A stretch of DNA of 64,000 nt from Halocaridina rubra (GCA_037179515.1 JAXCGZ010007652.1:1-64000), one strand, 5' to 3'. Shown: positions 1 to 21,184, counted from the stretch's first letter. Notes: generated by a model from the sequence alone, not told the origin. Made by a program: numbers and translations.

Positions 1-71
<71 letters not shown>
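1..71. repeat. (CT)n microsatellite
   Basis: Uninterrupted CT dinucleotide repeat running in from the left edge, so its full length is unknown. It borders a Tigger-derived unit. A related unit at 63260-63300 also has a short GA/CT tract at the equivalent place, so the array probably grew from a short tract inside the element. Confidence 0.97.
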
Positions 72-75
<4 letters not shown>

Positions 76-188
76 ATTCTATTCTACCCAACCCCCCACA
101 CTCTCTTTGTCCCAGCTAACTAGGGAGGGGCACTGTACACAGTTATTAAAGTAAATAAACCAACAGATGTACAAACAATGATGAGCCC

Positions 189-222
<34 letters not shown>

Positions 223-622
223 TGATGATAATAATCTCCACAATCATCATCAAAGGAAAATTATTGTTAAAAATAATAATAATAATAATAATAATAATAA
301 GATCTAAGGAGAATTATTGGAATAGACATCATGAAAGTAATGCAGAGGTATATTAAAACCCAGCAGAGAGCTGGAGATTCATTACACATCTTTTATAATC
401 CCTTCACATTTGACAGGTCATTACACTCTCCATCTCTGTTTCCCTTTACAGCCTGATAAAGGCTGTTTTATTTTATCATTTTTTGGTCCATCCTGGTGTC
501 ACAATAATCTTTATTTTTTATTTTTTATTTTTTTATTTTTTTTTATTTATTTTTTTTGGCCAAAAGAAAATCGCAATAGTGAATTCGCGAGAGGTGAATC
601 GCGATAGAGCGAGGGATTACTG
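72..622 (+). mobile_element. Right part of a Tigger-type non-autonomous element
   Basis: The segment matches, in order, the sequence at 57883-58330 and the two arms at 62833-63802: a region ending in AAT repeats, a block beginning GATCTAAGGAGAA, a block with CAGCAGAGAGCTGG, then a poly-T stretch. It ends in a terminal inverted repeat resembling the Tigger 5' end at 61299 (CGCGATAGAGCGAGGGATTA, then CTG and TA). The TA at 623-624 is the expected mariner/Tigger target dinucleotide. The left end lies outside the window. It has no coding capacity. It interrupts the reverse transcriptase region of the gypsy-like element to its right. Confidence 0.75.
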
Positions 623-624
623 TA

Positions 625-895
625 CACTCTTTTTCTCCAAATTGGCTTCCATGCTCTCTAATTTCTTTTCATATACTATGGGGGTTCGATAGGGTTTTAC
701 AAATGTGGGGGCATAATTTCCTTTGTTGATATCAAATTGCATAAGGTTGCACTCCCCGAGGGGGTCCAAGTCTAAGAAAACGGCATCATGATATTTAGCC
801 ACGAGTTCAGTCATGAAAGCAGAATGCTCAGCAGCGCTCATCCCTCTTACTAACGCCTGCAAGTTTGCAAAACGTTCCAGGTCCTCGGTGACCCC
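625..895 (-). pseudogene. Gypsy-like reverse transcriptase, N-terminal fragment
   Basis: The minus frame gives a stretch with FDINKGNYAP followed by KPYRTPIVY, the usual entry into the Ty3/gypsy RT domain (an aspartate-rich lead-in, then a PYR-P motif about 20 residues before the fingers). The catalytic YxDD region is absent because the frame ends at the Tigger junction near 622. Upstream it is interrupted by a 55 bp LINE tail at 898-952. Non-functional relic; the family call rests on this short motif and the upstream protease. Confidence 0.6.
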
Positions 896-897
896 AA

Positions 898-952
898 TGA
901 CGGGAAGATACGAGCTTTGGGCTCTTTCCCGTAAACACAATTAGGTAATCAC
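898..952 (+). mobile_element. Orphan 3' tail of the CR1/L2-like LINE family (55 bp)
   Basis: The bases match the terminal bases of the LINE copies ending at 46508 and 50094, including the ACGGGAAGA...TCTTTCCCGT hairpin and the AATTAGGTAATCAC tail. Nothing else of the LINE is present, so this is an extremely 5'-truncated insertion. It interrupts the gypsy-like RT frame. The sense strand is plus, opposite to the host element. Confidence 0.85.
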
Positions 953-1041
953 TACTGTACTTCATTGAATTCAGCAATTTTTGTGTTTCTGGGAATAGTT
1001 AATGGGATCAACGATATATTGACCTACATGACCTTTAACTT

Positions 1042-1640
1042 TCATGATCCATCTGGGATTATCAACAGTTTACTAGGGAAAAAATCAGCGTATTCCCCTA
1101 CGAATTCTACGTATAAAACATGTCCGTCTGGGACTACCCGCGAAGTGATAGCTTCCAAAACACATGCAGTACTGCTCTTCATTATATCCTCTCGCTGCTT
1201 TATGATATAGTTATCTTTCTCTTTCTTCAAAAGGCATGCAGACACTGAAGCGCGAGTGGAACATGCAACTACCTCCTTATCGTTTATGGTCACAGTAGTC
1301 TTCCCCTGCTTATTAACAATATTTATTCCCATCTTCGCCATGTCCTCGAATCCAATTATTACCTTCACCCGTTCAGTACTTCACCTAGGCAATGCAATTT
1401 TGTGAGGTACCCTTCAAATGCAATCATCACTTGTTTCACTACCTCTTTAATTCTAACATAATTTGGGGTATTATCTCCCATGGTAGTTATTAGTACTGTA
1501 CTATCTTATTTAGTAATGGGTTCTGCAATTATATTACAATCAATTAATGATACAGCAGAGCCTGTATCTAGCAAAGCAAAGTGGCGGAGTCCTTCGACCA
1601 CAATTTTCACCAATAATATCCCTTTACACACTAGACAGAA
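1042..1640 (-). pseudogene. Gypsy-like retropepsin and spacer, broken
   Basis: Around 1640-1540 a minus-strand frame reads FALLDTGSAVSLIDC, the aspartic protease active-site motif of LTR retroelements (DTGS at 1568-1557). About 180 bases downstream a second frame (1368-1042, 108 codons) contains IGFEDMAKMGINIV, which fits the second half of the protease and linker. The two frames are separated by stops and shifts, so no protein is made. Its position between the gag-like region and the RT start supports the order gag-PR-RT. Confidence 0.6.
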
Positions 1641-1661
1641 ATTTTTTTTTATTACAAGTAC

Positions 1662-2036
1662 TTAGCTGCGAAGAGGGGTTGTCTGGGTGACGTCCACTAT
1701 CTCCGGTTCTGGGGGAGCGGTGGGTTCTCGTCGCTGGGTCCTCGGGATGGTATTTGGCCGCTGGGTCCTCGGGAATCTCTCCCAAAGGGGTCGCCGGGGA
1801 TACGGCATTTTTTTTTCTATACGGAAGTACTCATGCACCATTCTCACGGAGGGGCATCCAGCCACCCTATGTACAGACCCTAAACAGATGAAACAGAATT
1901 CGCCTGGGCGCCACGTTTGCTCGCACTTCTCCCTTTCGAGGCCCAGGCCGTGACAATTTCCACATCTCTCTCTATCCATGTCTCGAGCCATCGGTCCTCG
2001 GTTATTTGCCATCGCCACGACGGGGATTGCTGTCAC
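1662..2036 (-). pseudogene. Gag-like zinc-motif region, copy A
   Basis: A 124-codon minus frame with CGNCHGLGLEREKC and, 8 residues on, CFICLGSVHRVAGC: two Cys-rich knuckles. The second resembles the CCHC nucleocapsid fingers of gag. The C-terminal part is proline-rich. The same sequence occurs almost unchanged in copy B (3362-2859), 1149 bases away. It is read toward the protease at 1568. No intact gag start is visible. Function is inferred from the knuckles and position only. Confidence 0.55.
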
Positions 2037-4028
2037 ATCTAGGAGCCTTTCCTGTTTGATTTCTTCTTCCGAGAAACCATGCCCGGGGTGGCTTTCGATC
2101 CAGTTCTATAGCTGCTTCACTATTTCGAGAATTGACATGTTAGATTTCAGCAAGAAATGGCACCTAAATGGGAGGGTGTTATGCAGAGCACCCCGCACGA
2201 TACTATGACGCATATACGGGTTATTTGCGATTGTATTCACCGACTTAGTTCGGGTTCAATCCTCTTTGTATACCAACTCAACTGTTCTCCGCGTCTTCGA
2301 GCACAATTCTGTATTTATTTATTAGCGTTTCGTCGGACTGCTGCACCGTGAAATAATTTTGTAAACTGTTCCTTAAAAGTCTCCCAACTCTTAATCTGCA
2401 ACCATTCGTCTCCTCCCACCGTGTTGGATGCGATCCCGGTGCATCTTTGTACCACTTCATTAATGCTGTACTAGTCGGTGCACTCGACGCTTCTCATCCT
2501 CAGAGACAGATTTTTTAGGAACTCCGCCGCAGGGAATATGGGTGGATGCTCGAAGCCTTTTACATTTGCGCCATCAAAGTATAACGGACAGTCTTTGACT
2601 CAGGACGCCTTCCCAACAGGGACATGGGGGAGGGGCATAACCTACTGTGTTTCCTCTATCCGCTGAGAGTTGTTTCGAGTCGTTCTTCTATTCAGAGCGG
2701 CAGGCTGTTGGTCAGAGTTTGAGGCATCGGTCTTATCTGTCTGTATCATCGGTGTCACCGTCGGCCAATTTTCCTCTCCTTGACGGTGCAGCCTGGGTGC
2801 TTGTTTTTAGGCGTTTCAAAGCTTTTTCTAACTCGAGGATTTGGCAAATTTTTTCCTCCTATGACATTGCCTCCACTGATGCTGGGTCCTCGGGATGGTA
2901 TTTGGCCGCTGGGTCCTCGGGAATCTCTCCCAAAGGGGTCGCCGGGGATACGGCATTTTTTTTTCTATACGGAAGTACATCATGCACCATTCTCACGGAG
3001 GGGCATCCAGCCACCCTATGTACAGACCCTAGGCAGATGAAACTGAATTCACCTGGGCGCCACGTTTGCTCGCACTTCTCCCTTTCGAGGCCCAGGCCGT
3101 GACAATTTCCACATCTCTCTCTATCCATGTCTCGAGCCATCGGTCCTCGGTCATTTGCCATCGCCATGACGGGGATTGCTGTCACATATAAGAGCCTTTC
3201 CTGTTTGATTTCTTCTTCCGAGAAACCATGCCCGGATTGGCTTTCGAACCAGTTCGATAGCTGCTTCACTATTTCGAGAATTGACATGTTAGATTTCAGC
3301 ATGAAGTGGCACCTAAATGGGAGGGTGTTATGCAGAGCACCCCGCACGATACTATGACACATATATGGGTTATTTGCGATTGTATTCGCCGACTTAGTTC
3401 GGGTTCAATCCTCTTTGTATACCAACTTAACTGTTCTCCGCGTCTTCGAGCACAATTCTGTATTTATTTATTAGCGTTTCGTCGGACTGCTGCACCGTGA
3501 AATAATTTGTAAACTGTTCCTTAAAAGTCTCCCAACTCTTAATCTGCAACCATTCGTCTCCTCCCACCGTGTTGGCTGCGATCCCGGTGCATCTTTGTAC
3601 CACTTCATTAATGCTGTACTAGTCGGTGCACTCGACGCTTCTCATCCTCAGAGACAGATTTTTTAGGAACTCCGCCGCAGGGAATATGGGTGGATGCTCG
3701 AAGCCTTTTACATTTGCGCCATCAAAGTATAACGGACAGTCTTTGACTCAGGACGCCTTCCCAACAGGGACATGGGGGAGGGGCATAACCTACTGTGTTT
3801 CCTCTATCCGCTGAGAGTTGTTTCGAGTCGTTCTTCTATTCAGAGCGGCAGGCTGTTGGTCAGAGTTTGAGGCGTCGGTCTTATCTGTCTGTATCATCGG
3901 TGTCACCGTCGGCCAATTTTCCTCTCCTTGACGGTGCGGCCTCGGCGCTTGTTTTTAGGCGTTTCAAAGCTTTCTCTAACTCGAGGATTTGGCAAATTTT
4001 TTCCTCCTATGACATTGCCTCCACTGAT
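1731..4028. repeat. 1.15 kb direct tandem duplication inside the gag-like region
   Basis: Segment 1731-2879 and segment 2880-4028 are nearly identical over their length with a constant offset of 1148-1149 bases. For example the motif at 1978 recurs at 3127 and that at 2478 recurs at 3626. The junction sits at GATGC|TGGGTCCTCGG; the GCTGGGTCCTCGGG motif occurs twice within copy A (1733 and 1763), giving microhomology for slippage or unequal exchange. The few differences between copies suggest a fairly recent event. Confidence 0.9.
2859..3362 (-). pseudogene. Gag-like zinc-motif region, copy B
   Basis: A 167-codon minus frame containing the same CGNCHGLGLEREKC knuckle as copy A, preceded by SNWFESQSGHGFSEEEIKQE. 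In this copy the second knuckle reads SFICLGS, so its first Cys is replaced by Ser. The frame runs across the duplication junction at 2879/2880, so its last residues belong to the upstream gag part fused by the duplication. It is a broken retroelement relic. Confidence 0.55.
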
Positions 4029-4130
4029 GCGTTATATTATTCTGTATCTTGCGTTTTTTCTCGTCACACGAATTTCAACTGTCATATAATTTTGGTCTCT
4101 TCATGGTAATTTAGGCGTGGTATCGTACTA

Positions 4131-4700
4131 GGCTGCCACCAGTGTCGTATAGATATTCTCTACACTAACAGACCAGAGCTACAGCGTGTGATGTGATAAT
4201 GGATATGCGAAGATACTGAACACTTACTTTATTTAGTTATACAATTATTCTATGCCTCAATGCCCCCCCGCCCTCTTAACGTAAATGTTAACTCTATAGG
4301 CACCCATAAGACTCTGCTCTCCACAGTCGTGGGGTGACCCTTTTGAATCATTTCGGGTCATCCAGCGAAGAAAGAGAACACCCCATAACCTATAGTGTGG
4401 GATAAGTGCTTCAAGGACGCCAGTCCGATACATCAGTGCATGTATGTATACTTTCCTACCTATACATCTCTACCAGGTATACACGTATATTTGTATGTAT
4501 AATGTATAGCTTGTTATGGAGGCTGGCTATCGATCATGGGGATAGCAATGTGAGACGCCAGTGGAACGAGCCACAAATCTATCATCTCTTTGATAACACT
4601 CACTACATCCATCGATCATGGAGACAGAAGTGTGAGAGGCTAATAGGATGAGCTACAAATCTGTCATCTCTTTGATAACACACACCTTGCCATCTCAATA
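4131..4700 (-). other. Possible 5' LTR/leader of the gypsy-like element
   Basis: This stretch lies immediately upstream (minus sense) of the gag-like region, where an LTR and primer-binding site should be. On the minus strand a TGGTGGCAGCCTAG string near 4135 could be a primer-binding site, but no second LTR exists in the window to confirm boundaries. It contains an imperfect direct repeat of about 80 bases (4529-4605 and 4612-4688, both with TCATCTCTTTGATAACAC). The assignment is tentative. Confidence 0.25.
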
Positions 4701-5540
4701 CAAAGAGCAAAGGAGCCCCAGTCCAACTCACATACAGGGCACAATCTGGGTGGACGCGAATATTACGTCAAGGGTATGACAACACACTTTGAAAAAAATT
4801 ATGCCCTTGTCTATACTATCACTTATAGTTTGCTTCCTGTTCTCCCATTTGTTTATTAATCACACTCTCGTACCTCTGCTTTTCCTCTTTTCTCAAGTTA
4901 CAAGAGTAGAATGTGTACTATCCTGTAATATTATCATGAAATTATTCTGTTACAAATATACAGAGTATATTACAAATTGAGTTCATCTCCTCCAGTGGTC
5001 TTACTCTGCACCCGTGTGAATTGAGTTTCTTTGTCATAAGAGCAGTTCATGATGGTGTGTATATGGGTTATACGTAGTATATATGAAGTAAAGCACATGA
5101 ATTAACCAAAGCATTCATATTGGATGTAGTTATATAGGTTGAACTATGGAAAGATATATCATTACATCAAAGGTCATCAGTTACAATTACAATTATGTGA
5201 CATTTTTTGAAGAGGCTGGGTCTCCACAAGAACACTGTGGCTAATAGATAGATAAAGGAAATTGTATTTTACATTTCTTAACATGAGCATATCAAATATT
5301 TTTGATAAGCTCCTTCCAAGAATGTACCAGTTATATATAATCTAAGGTAATAAGAAGATCCTTTAGGCATGTTCAGTACAAAGGATAAGTTTTGGTGAGC
5401 ATCATATTCTTTGAGAATTTAGACACCTGAATTCTCATGGGTACCTGAGATAATATATTGAAAATAATTTACTATCACTTAAATATTTAAGTTAACAAAG
5501 ATTAATGAAAAATTTCTTTATACCAGTGTCAATGAATATA
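4701..5540. other. AT-rich interval, nothing recognised
   Basis: No coding signal, repeat structure or RNA gene is visible. Short open frames here lack any recognisable motif or composition bias. It ends at the TA target of the Tigger derivative. Confidence 0.6.
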
Positions 5541-5639
5541 CAGTGTTACCTCACTTATCGCGGTAGTTCGGTTCTGGGACCCGGCGCGAACCAGGAAATC
5601 CGCGAAGTAGGATCAGCCTATATGTACATAGATATTTTA

Positions 5640-6560
5640 ATATATTTTTACGTTTACACTGTATAAACTGTCCCTGTACTGTTAACATACCACCCTTTAC
5701 TTCATAGATAACAGCATGCAAGCGTAAATTTATATGAAAGTGATAGGAAAACTTACCGTGAATGTGATGATGACGTGACATACATACTCATTTACAATTA
5801 TTTTTTCGTTTATGTACTGTATAAACCCTCCCTGCACTGTTAAAAAAAACACCCTTAACATTATAGATAACAGCAAGCAACGTAAATTTTTATGAAAGTG
5901 ATAAGAAAACTTACCGTGAATGTGATGATGACGTGACATACATACTCATTTACAATTATTTTTTCGTTTACGTACTGTATAAACCCTCCCTGCACTGTTA
6001 AAAAAAACACCCTTTACATTATAAATAACAGCAGGCAACATAAATTTTTATGAAAGTGATAGATAAAATTACGGTGAATGAGGTGATGATGACGTGACAT
6101 ACATACTCATTTACAATTATTTTTTCATTTACGTACTGTATAAACCCTCCCTGCACTGTTAAAAAACACCCTTTACAATATAAATAACAGCAAGCAACGT
6201 AAATTTTTATGAAAGTGATAGGAAAACTTACCGTGAATGTGATGATGACGTGACATACATACTCATTTACAATTATTTTTTCGTTTACGTACTGTATTAA
6301 CCCTCCCTGCACTGTTAAAAAAACACCCTTTACATTATAAATAACAGCAAGCAACGTAAATTTTTATGAAAGTGATAGATAAACTTACGATGAATGAGGT
6401 GATGACGACGTGACACACATACTCATTTACAATTATTTTTCCGTTTACGAACTGTATAAACCCTCCCTGCACTGTTAAAAAAACACCCTTTACATTATAA
6501 ATAACAGCACGCAACGTAAATTTTTATGAAAGTGATAGATAAAATTACGGTGAATGAGGT
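5640..6560. repeat. About six tandem copies of a 165 bp Tigger subterminal repeat
   Basis: Each unit carries CTGTATAAACCCTCCCTGCA, TTAACAGTGCAGG on the reverse strand, CATTATAAATAACAGCA and a TGAAAGTGATAG block, repeating every 155-165 bases. The same unit occurs five times in one orientation and three in the other within the palindromic element at 58596-60002. Open frames of 60-110 codons here are copies of the repeat, not genes. Confidence 0.9.
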
Positions 6561-6774
6561 AAAAACACAATCACAAGCAAACGTATTAGTAAGCGCAACG
6601 AGAACGGCGCACACGAGAGTTCGACTGAGCGAGTGAGGCGGCACATTGGAAATTGGAGGGAAAAGCAAACTGCAATGAAAAAGCCAATCAGACCCCATGA
6701 TACAGAAAATATTGAAAAACAATTCTGTGATTCGTTGTCTCCCGACCTATCAGCCAATAGCATTCCATGAACTA

Positions 6775-7440
6775 TCTCACGTAGGTGAGAGCCTTTCCGT
6801 TTCCGAAACGTTGATAATGGTATCGTATTTTACATGGTGAAATACTGTTAGTACTTTTATGTTTTTTATTATTTTTTACTGTTTTATTATTCTTAAGCTA
6901 GGAAATACTTGTTTTATCAATAAAATAATGATAATTTTAATATTCACTAGGTCACGTAGGTGAGAGCCTTTTCGTTTTCCGAAACGTTGATAACGGTATC
7001 GTATTTTACATGGTGAAATACTGTTAGTACTTTTATGTTTTTTATTATTTTTTACTGTTTTATTATTCTTAGGCTAGGAAATACTTGTTTTATCAATAAG
7101 ATAATGAAAATTTTAATATTCACTAGGTCACGTAGGTGAGAGCCTTTGCGTTTTCCGAAACACTGATACTGGTATCGTATTTTATGTGGTGCAATACTGT
7201 TTACTATTTTTTACTGTTTTATTATTCCTAGGCTAAGAAATGTTTTTTTATCAATAAAATCATGAAACTACTGGAAATATAAATATATATGCTAGCTCAC
7301 GTAGCTGTGACCCCAATACATTGTACGCTATCGGACACTATTTCGCATAATGCAATACCCTGTACTGTGAGTTATACTGTACGTACTTATATCTAAATTT
7401 ATGTTTTTTACTATTTTTTTACTGTTTTATTATTCGTAGG
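6775..7440. repeat. Tandem 170-175 bp repeats of Tigger 5' region
   Basis: Four units starting near 6778, 6952, 7128 and 7298 share CACGTAGGTGAGAGCC, a TTTCCGAAACG block and GGTATCGTATTTTA, becoming more diverged to the right. The inverted counterparts, three units with the same motifs, lie at 61420-61980 inside the autonomous-type Tigger. Repeated subterminal motifs in DNA transposons can be transposase-binding sites; here that is inference. Confidence 0.8.
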
Positions 7441-7637
7441 CTGGGAAATAAATTTTTTTTTATCAATTAAATAATGAAAATTTTTTTTCAATAAAAAAAT
7501 GAAAATACTGAAAATTTTTTTTTTCAATATTTTAATATTTTTGCGTATACCCATAAAATAAAATAATAATTTATCCAAAAAAAAACCGCGATAGTGAGAA
7601 CGCGAACCAAGAAACGCGAATAACCAGGGTAACACTG

Positions 7638-8322
7638 TATAGTTATCTGTGCCATTATTTGTTTCAACATATAATAATTGGGAAATATTTTACATGTTAC
7701 TTATGCAGGAATCCTTTGAAGAGGAAATTGATGGTGTTTTAATAGCTCAGTCAAAAAGTAAACTGTGATTTCTCGTTGGTTTTTTAGTTCTTTAATTACT
7801 GCATCTTGAAGAGCTTACTATATTTTTAACAATATAATGCTTATTTTTTAATCCAATTAATTTGTTTTTTTTAAGAAAAAGTTTCTTTGTTTCAACTAAG
7901 ATGTCACATCCCACTATGTCGCTATGACTGCAGCAAAAGAATATAGGTAGCAGAGCTCCAACGCACCCTGCCCGTTTTTGCTTCCTGTGCCAGTTGTTTT
8001 GGGTCAAGAGTAAAATTCAGGATTGAAGCATCGCCAGCCCCCTGCTCCTTATTTAATGCAGAGAGTTGTATGAAATTTTTCCTCTGCTTTACCAAAGGTA
8101 TCCCTTTCAGTTGCTTTTTCTGACCTAATGGGAATACATGAGCAGAATTCTTCCTTCCCCGCTATATACTTCATGAAATTAAATTGCTCTTCTCTTCATT
8201 TTAAAGTCATTTAGTTCTTTAATAATAATATTATTATTATTATTATAATCATTACTGCATTATCTAAACTATTTTAATTATTATTATTATTATTGTATTA
8301 CTATTATTAATTATAATTACTG

Positions 8323-8353
<31 letters not shown>

Positions 8354-8789
8354 ATAACAATATTAATGATGATGATAACTTCTTACCGAATTATTTTTGT
8401 CTTTTATTCAATAACGTATAATTCTAATTTACCCAACTATATTTTCACCATAGCCAGCTAATCAGTAAATATTTCCGGTCATTGTAAGTCGATCAGAGCA
8501 CGTCTTGAGTCAGGAACTCCTGTTTTGCAATATTATTCTTTAATAAGATATCACTTTTTGTCATTTGACAGTTATCAGTTGTATTTTAATAAGATTCTTA
8601 TATTTAGTCAACATACAACATTTTTTTGTCGATGCAATGATACACACACCTATCTAGATACCACAAGAGCTCTAGAAAACAAGTAAATATATATTTACAA
8701 CAAATATAGTCTACACTAAACATGTACAGAGTATTCAATGTAGTGAATCAAATATATTCTTACCTTTCCAAATTTGTAGCTAGTATATT
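7638..8789. other. AT-rich intergenic interval with ATT repeats
   Basis: No gene seen. Interrupted ATT/TAA trinucleotide tracts lie at 8223-8345. The remainder is low-complexity AT-rich DNA without matches to the other repeat families in the window. Confidence 0.6.
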
Positions 8790-8950
8790 ATCAGGCTTTA
8801 TATTGCTGTGGTTGGGGGACCACGGCATTGTTGTGGTTAGAATACTCAACTTGGCATATGATAGACCTGCAGTCGAGCTCACAGTGGGACATTGCAAAAT
8901 TTCTCTTCAATTCCCATTCCAATATTTCCACCCCCATAATGGAGATGAAT
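8790..8950 (+). mobile_element. Possible tRNA-derived SINE-like sequence
   Basis: The block GTTGTGGTTAGAATACTC resembles a pol III A box and, about 30 bases on, GCAGTCGAGCTC resembles a degenerate B box, with a tRNA-like spacing. The sequence then continues as non-tRNA sequence to about 8950. There is no second copy in the window to set the ends, so the call is weak. Confidence 0.3.
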
Positions 8951-9084
8951 AGTGACACATTAAACGTGAAAAAAAAATTATTGCTGTGGTTGTTGTAAGA
9001 TATAAATTATATTAAAAAAAATTACTGCATTTTGGAGAAGTTATATATGTACTGGTTTACTAGACAAGGTACTATAAAAGATTG

Positions 9085-10876
9085 TATCTTCACCAAGTAA
9101 TTTATTTGAACAGCTTTTACACCAACCTATTACAGTATACTATACATACATACATAAATGTCTTTTAAACTGGTCTACACATTTGTACCAATTTCCACAA
9201 TTACACTCATGGTTAAAACCATTTTTCTAAAGGGATTGCATAACAACCCTCTACAGTAAATACTGTACAACACATGCACAGTATTCACTTTCTGATATGG
9301 AACAGCAAGATGTGTAATACAGCTTTACAGTACAATAGAGGGGTTTGCTAACATTTATGTGGAATAAGAGAATGAATGTGAACTGAATGTAGTGAAAAAA
9401 TTACAATGTTGCTTAAGTTCTTCGAAAACTCTCAGATAAAATTAATACAGTCTCTCACTGGATTCTGCTTTAAAATTCTTTGACAAATTTTTGTGTCACA
9501 CAGTGTTTTCTTGGAAAATTCTCTAACAAATAGGCTAGAGTGAGGTCCTCTTGCAAAATTCTTTTACAAGAAAATGACTGCCACAAAGGGTTCACTGGAA
9601 AAATTCTAGAATGAAACAGTTGCAGCATCAAGACGAGCTATCTTAGAAAATTTCTTTGATGAAAAGATTGCAGTCACAAGGGGGTGCTCATTGACAAAAA
9701 GTATTTTGTCATCAATTTTATAGATCGTTGTGATAGACACTTAGGAGTTACAGATGCACAACACGCAGAGCTACATACTGTTTAAACCAAACATAGAAGG
9801 TGACCCTTCATAAAGTACTTCAGAAGAATTCGTTTAAGTATGGAATGTACTATCTACTCTGATACTTAATTCATATTTTCTCAGTATATAAATGCAAAAA
9901 ATTGTGCTTCAGGACTCTAAAATAAAAACTGGATGATAAAAATAAATCTGTCCAATGCTTACAGAATAATCTGTAGAAGACATTAAGGTCTTGAAGAACA
10001 AAAATCTGTATGCTTAACTAATATGTACAACACAGCATTTATTGATAAGTTGTAAAACATTAGCATAGGAAACATATCTCTCAGAATAAATAAAAACTAT
10101 CCTTTTTTATTTCTAAATATTAACAACAAAATATCTACATAATAATTCACAATGCTTTTATTACTATACAAATAAATATACATATTAACAATATCTTGAT
10201 GATTAAATAAACTAGATTTCAAAATTAAATTTAATGGGAAGTAATCTTTGCGTAATCTATGTGTCCTAATTAAAACTCTTTAAGGCAGCTAATAATGCTG
10301 CAATAGAAATGAACTTTAGGTATCTTTCTATACACGCTTAGAAAGACATAAGCTAACCTTCCTAAGAATATATGGATATAGCATACAGTGCTCACAACCA
10401 AAACAGGTCTTGAAATTTTCCCTACAACAAGCTATTTGATTGTGGCTTCCATATTACAAATAACACAATAATCGATGTACACTTCAGGGATCTTTCCTGC
10501 TTTTACGCCTTCGATCACACAGTCACCAGTCAAATGGCCAACAGAGCTACGAGATTTTATACAAACATCATACGAAGACAAAAACAGAAAACTGGATGAC
10601 TATATGTTAATCATCATTACCAATACAAGTGGCAATACAAAAAGTATATAAACATACTTAAACTTCAACTCAATAATACTTTACTAATTTCAGCATTTTT
10701 ATATTACTAAAGTGATTCACCACCTACAAAACTGATCGACTATTAATTTATTCAAATTGAAAGATACAACTTCAGCTTTAATTCCGTACCTACCACATTA
10801 ATAGAAATGTTCTGTGTAAACTTTTCATTCATGATGCCTCAAATTTGGCACATTACGAGAAAAATAGTCGTGTTAT
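9085..10876 (-). other. Probable 3' UTR of the V-ATPase subunit c gene
   Basis: The region follows the stop codon of the last exon (TAA at 10879-10877). It is AT-rich, without motifs or transposon homology. On the minus strand an AATAAA hexamer lies at 9106-9101, giving a possible polyadenylation site near 9085, and there are earlier hexamers (for example near 10158). The extent is a guess without transcript data. Confidence 0.35.
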
Positions 10877-20743
<9,867 letters not shown>

Positions 20744-20910
20744 TATTGACGTATTTCCCTCAGAATCACTCGAAAGTTACTATGTCCACACGACAACACC
20801 AAAATATGGCAGACCGTATTTGACATTCAGTCACGGAGTGACCAATATTATGTCTATTGATGTGATTGGTTCAGTTACCTTTCCTTTTCGACAAACAACC
20901 AATCAACATA
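20744..20910 (-). promoter_or_regulatory. Candidate promoter/5' UTR of the V-ATPase gene
   Basis: Upstream of the ATG lie a TGACGT (CRE half-site) at 20747-20752, a CCAAT box on the minus strand at 20869-20865 and another CCAAT on the plus strand at 20899-20903. The last two are part of an exact 9-base inverted repeat (TGATTGGTT at 20863, AACCAATCA at 20897). No clear TATA box was seen. The transcription start is not determinable here, so this is a candidate only. Confidence 0.35.
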
Positions 20911-21017
20911 CTCGTTACAAGCGAGTTGACAAACCACATGATCAATACCGAGGCTCATACAATAGATTTCAAGATGTGAAAATTATTTACTAATACGCCG
21001 TACCGAGTCTACATGTA

Positions 21018-21152
<135 letters not shown>

Positions 21153-21184
21153 GTACCCAGCTACAGTAGTAACCTCCCCAGTAA

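Larger units (their letters stand above)
625..4130 (-). mobile_element. Decayed Ty3/gypsy-like LTR retrotransposon (gag, protease, RT start)
   Basis: Reading the minus strand, the pieces come in retroelement order: gag-like region with Cys-rich zinc motifs (about 4028-1662), a retropepsin DTGS motif (1568-1557), a post-protease spacer (1368-1042) and the first part of a reverse transcriptase (895-625). Stops and frameshifts separate the pieces. The rest of pol is cut off by the Tigger derivative at 1-622. The gag region is internally duplicated (1731-2879 and 2880-4028). I assign gypsy-like rather than BEL from the RT start, with a PYRTP-type motif. The clade assignment is inference. Confidence 0.7.
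5541..7637 (-). mobile_element. Non-autonomous Tigger-family element with tandem subterminal repeats
   Basis: It begins TA|CAGTGTTACC and ends GGTAACACTG|TA, giving terminal inverted repeats and a TA target duplication as in pogo/Tigger elements. The right part (7637 back to about 6560) matches the 5' non-coding region of the Tigger copy at 61299-62200, including a segment around 6600-6780 that matches 61980-62130. The left end matches the Tigger 3' terminus seen at 63727-63802. No transposase lies between; instead there are about six copies of a 165 bp repeat. It is best read as an internal-deletion derivative mobilised in trans, in minus orientation. Confidence 0.85.

Noticed and set aside
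4789..4980. Short hydrophobic peptide frame
   Set aside because: No homology, no codon bias and only 63 codons in AT-rich DNA; not supportable as a gene.
5640..6560. CRISPR-like array
   Set aside because: Units are about 165 bases, repeated end to end without unique spacers, and belong to a eukaryotic DNA transposon.
5551..6722. Family of small His-rich proteins encoded on the minus strand
   Set aside because: The repeated frames are copies of the 165 bp Tigger repeat; no start context or conservation beyond the repeat.
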